64,000 bases of DNA from Ruegeria atlantica (GTDB lineage Bacteria > Pseudomonadota > Alphaproteobacteria > Rhodobacterales > Rhodobacteraceae). Below the pieces are notes generated by a model. It was not told the DNA's origin and ran no database searches. It saw only the letters and a list, made by a program, of their open reading frames with translations. The stretch spans positions 1-64,000 of the forward strand of contig NZ_WQBE01000012.1 of assembly GCF_013032005.1 (NCBI RefSeq), in the 5' to 3' direction. Numbering within the stretch: the stretch's first letter is position 1; the number at the start of each line of letters is the position of its first letter. This document shows, one piece after another, positions 62,018-64,000 of this stretch. The translations under genes and the position numbers were made by a program.

Positions 62018-62728
62018 ATGAGCACCCAGACACCCCAACGCCCCCGCAGAAACTTCTATGGCCGCTTTAAGGGCAAGGCCCTGAAGCAGAGTCAAAAGAC
62101 GTATCTGAACGAAGATCTCGATGCTTTGTCGCCTGGTGCGGTGGACTGGGACGCAAATCCTGAACGTCATCCGCTGGACCTAAAGGCACTGTTCGGCGGT
62201 AAAGATGTCTGGCTTGAGGTCGGCTTTGGCGGTGGTGAGCACCTGGTCCATCAGGCCGCCAGCAACCCCGATATCGGTATCATTGGGGCCGAGCCGTATA
62301 TCAACGGCGTCGCCATGTTGCTGGGCAAGATCCGCAAGGCCGGGGTCGAAAACCTGGCCGTTCATCCCGGCGATGCGCGGGATTTATTCGATGTGCTGCC
62401 CGAGGCCAGCATTTCACGGGCGTTTCTTTTGTATCCTGACCCATGGCCCAAGACGCGTCATCACCGTCGGCGATTTGTGACGCAGGAACATCTGGAGCCA
62501 CTTGCCCGCACGCTAAAGCCCGGTTCTATTTTTCGCGTTGCCACCGACATTCCCGACTACGTCCGCCAGACGTTGGAGGAGGTTCCACGTGCCGGGTTTG
62601 AATGGCTGGCCGAACGCCCCGCTGATTGGCGCGAACCGTGGGATGACTGGATTTCCACCCGCTATGAACAAAAGGCTTTGCGTGAAGGCCGGACGCCACA
62701 TTACCTGACCTTCCGGCGCAAAGACTGA
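62018..62728 (+). CDS. trmB: tRNA (guanine-N7-)-methyltransferase TrmB
   Basis: 236-residue SAM-dependent enzyme making m7G46 in tRNAs. [16 protein letters not shown] is the SAM site, GAEPYINGV follows, and [14 protein letters not shown] is the diagnostic tRNA-binding and catalytic segment. ATG 62018 ([15 protein letters not shown]) is preferred; ATG 62006 is also in frame. Confidence 0.95.
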   Translation: MSTQTPQRPRRNFYGRFKGKALKQSQKTYLNEDLDALSPGAVDWDANPERHPLDLKALFGGKDVWLEVGFGGGEHLVHQAASNPDIGIIGAEPYINGVAMLLGKIRKAGVENLAVHPGDARDLFDVLPEASISRAFLLYPDPWPKTRHHRRRFVTQEHLEPLARTLKPGSIFRVATDIPDYVRQTLEEVPRAGFEWLAERPADWREPWDDWISTRYEQKALREGRTPHYLTFRRKD

Positions 62729-62796
62729 TTGCCGCTGGACCAACCGGCTCCAATTCGCTAATCCGCCTTGAACTGATAGCGAAAACAGGAGCCCCC

Positions 62797-64000
62797 ATGT
62801 CCGGACACGGCACGCCCATCCCGATGACCTCGCATCCCTGCGGCCCGCTGACCGGCACGGCAGAAGTGCCCGGTGATAAGTCGATCTCGCACCGGTCGCT
62901 GATCCTGGGCGCAATGGCGGTGGGTGAGACCAGAATCTCGGGCCTGCTGGAAGGTGAGGATGTTCTGGACACCGCCAAGGCCATGCGCGCCTTTGGGGCT
63001 GAGGTCACGGATCACGGCGACGGTGAATGGAGTGTGCATGGCGTGGGCGTTGGTGGATTTGCCGAGCCTGATCAGGTGATTGACTGCGGCAACTCGGGTA
63101 CCGGTGTGCGGCTGATCATGGGCGCGATGGCGACCTGCCCGATTTCCGCGACCTTCACGGGTGATGCAAGCCTGAACAAGCGACCGATGGCCCGCGTCAC
63201 CGATCCACTGGCACTGTTCGGAACGCAATCGGTTGGGCGCTCGGGCGGGCGGCTGCCGATGACCATCGTGGGTGCGGCAGAGCCTGTACCGGTGCGGTAT
63301 GAGGTGCCGGTGCCGTCGGCGCAGGTGAAATCCGCGGTGCTGCTGGCCGGTCTGAACGCGCCGGGCAAGACCGTTGTGATTGAGAAAGAGGCCACCCGTG
63401 ACCACTCGGAACGGATGCTGGCCGGTTTCGGGGCCGAAATCAACGTCGAGGATACGGATGAAGGCCGGGTGATCACGCTGACCGGCCGCCCTGAGTTGCA
63501 ACCGCAGGTCATCGCTGTGCCGCGCGACCCGTCCAGCGCGGCCTTTCCGGTATGTGCGGCACTAATCACGCCGGGCTCTGACGTGTTGGTGCCGGGCATC
63601 GGCCTGAACCCGACCCGCGCGGGGCTGTTCACCACATTGCGCGAAATGGGCGCGGATCTGACGTACGAAAATGAGCGGGAAGAGGGCGGCGAACCCGTCG
63701 CTGATCTGCGCGCGAAATACTCTCCGAATATGAAGGGGATCAATGTGCCGCCCGAACGCGCGGCCTCGATGATCGACGAATATCCTGTGTTGTCTGTGGT
63801 TGCGGCCAATGCCAACGGCACCACGATGATGGGCGGCGTGAAAGAGCTGCGCGTCAAGGAAAGCGACCGGATTGACGCCATGGCGCGCGGATTGCGGGCC
63901 AATGGTGTGACCGTGGACGAGGGCGAAGAATGGTGGTCGGTCGAAGGGTTGGGCATCGGTAACGTCCCCGGTGGTGGCACCTGCGAAAGCTATCTTGATC
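62797..64000 (+). CDS. aroA: 3-phosphoshikimate 1-carboxyvinyltransferase (EPSP synthase), partial at window end
   Basis: About 401 codons are open to the window edge; a typical protein has ~450, so the last ~50 are missing. N-terminal [14 protein letters not shown] binds shikimate 3-phosphate; [15 protein letters not shown] carries the PEP-site Gly; [11 protein letters not shown] and the [13 protein letters not shown] segment near the end are diagnostic. [14 protein letters not shown] resembles class II EPSP synthases, but the PEP site has Gly (GNSGTG) where CP4-type tolerant enzymes have Ala. Start ATG 62797 has CAGGAG upstream. Confidence 0.96.
   Translation, partial: MSGHGTPIPMTSHPCGPLTGTAEVPGDKSISHRSLILGAMAVGETRISGLLEGEDVLDTAKAMRAFGAEVTDHGDGEWSVHGVGVGGFAEPDQVIDCGNSGTGVRLIMGAMATCPISATFTGDASLNKRPMARVTDPLALFGTQSVGRSGGRLPMTIVGAAEPVPVRYEVPVPSAQVKSAVLLAGLNAPGKTVVIEKEATRDHSERMLAGFGAEINVEDTDEGRVITLTGRPELQPQVIAVPRDPSSAAFPVCAALITPGSDVLVPGIGLNPTRAGLFTTLREMGADLTYENEREEGGEPVADLRAKYSPNMKGINVPPERAASMIDEYPVLSVVAANANGTTMMGGVKELRVKESDRIDAMARGLRANGVTVDEGEEWWSVEGLGIGNVPGGGTCESYLD

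Overview
The window is a contiguous piece of a moderately GC-rich alphaproteobacterial chromosome, most likely from the Roseobacter group of Rhodobacteraceae (Rhodobacterales). The strongest marker is a SAM/SAH-type riboswitch directly in front of metK, a class known only from Rhodobacterales. Other support is an Irr-type Fur regulator beside a fabA-fabB-fabI operon, a C-P lyase operon with a VOC gene and a DUF1045 gene, an MttB-family methyltransferase beside a dimethylglycine-dehydrogenase-like flavoenzyme, and an SqrR/BigR-type ArsR regulator. I see no tRNA, rRNA, insertion sequence, prophage or CRISPR array. Nearly all space is coding, with short intergenic gaps.

Layout: 1-3.3 kb holds the tail of an unknown gene, a RidA-family gene, a structured 0.5 kb gap, a bacterial Popeye-domain protein and rpe. 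From 2.6 to 10.9 kb lies a phosphonate (C-P lyase) locus: divergent phnF, then phnGHI, phnJ, a VOC gene, phnK, phnL and phnN, a convergent DUF1045 gene, and phnM. No phosphonate transporter and no phnP are present here. From 10.9 to 17.4 kb, seven minus-strand genes overlap end to end (four glycosyltransferases, a histidine phosphatase, a polysaccharide deacetylase and a SAM methyltransferase). They look like one glycan or glycolipid pathway that I cannot name. From 17.8 to 27.5 kb come a large MscS-type channel and a Yej-like peptide ABC transporter operon ending in a CaiB-type CoA-transferase.

From 27.7 to 36.1 kb are a paralogue of the methyltransferase, a GST, a methylated-amine operon (DMGDH-like protein, MttB-like protein, TetR regulator, FAD oxidoreductase), an unknown protein and a DUF3307 membrane protein. 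At 36.3-39.3 kb is a ~1000-residue ABC-exporter-like protein whose ATPase motifs are degenerate, which carries a C-terminal cyclic-nucleotide domain and seems to lack a normal start codon. From 39.3 to 47.5 kb, all minus strand, lie a persulfide-sensor-like ArsR regulator, an enolase-superfamily enzyme, an alcohol dehydrogenase, an MFS pump, alpha/beta hydrolases, pcaD, a threonine-dehydratase-like enzyme and a haloacid dehalogenase. From 47.6 to 64 kb is mostly housekeeping: SlyD-like FKBP, fabI-fabB-fabA, irr, a LysR/PhyH divergent pair, a degenerate GT92-like protein, then miaB, an outer-membrane barrel, phoH-ybeY-corC-lnt, metK, trmB and the 5' part of aroA, which runs off the window end.

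Most interesting points: the glycosyltransferase operon beside the C-P lyase genes; the ABC pseudo-ATPase/cNMP protein with a probable AUA start; the DUF1045 2H-phosphoesterase as a possible stand-in for PhnP; GTNTANAC-type operator candidates at three places; and the SAM/SAH riboswitch overlapping the metK ribosome binding site. All family assignments come from reading motifs by eye; no database search was possible.
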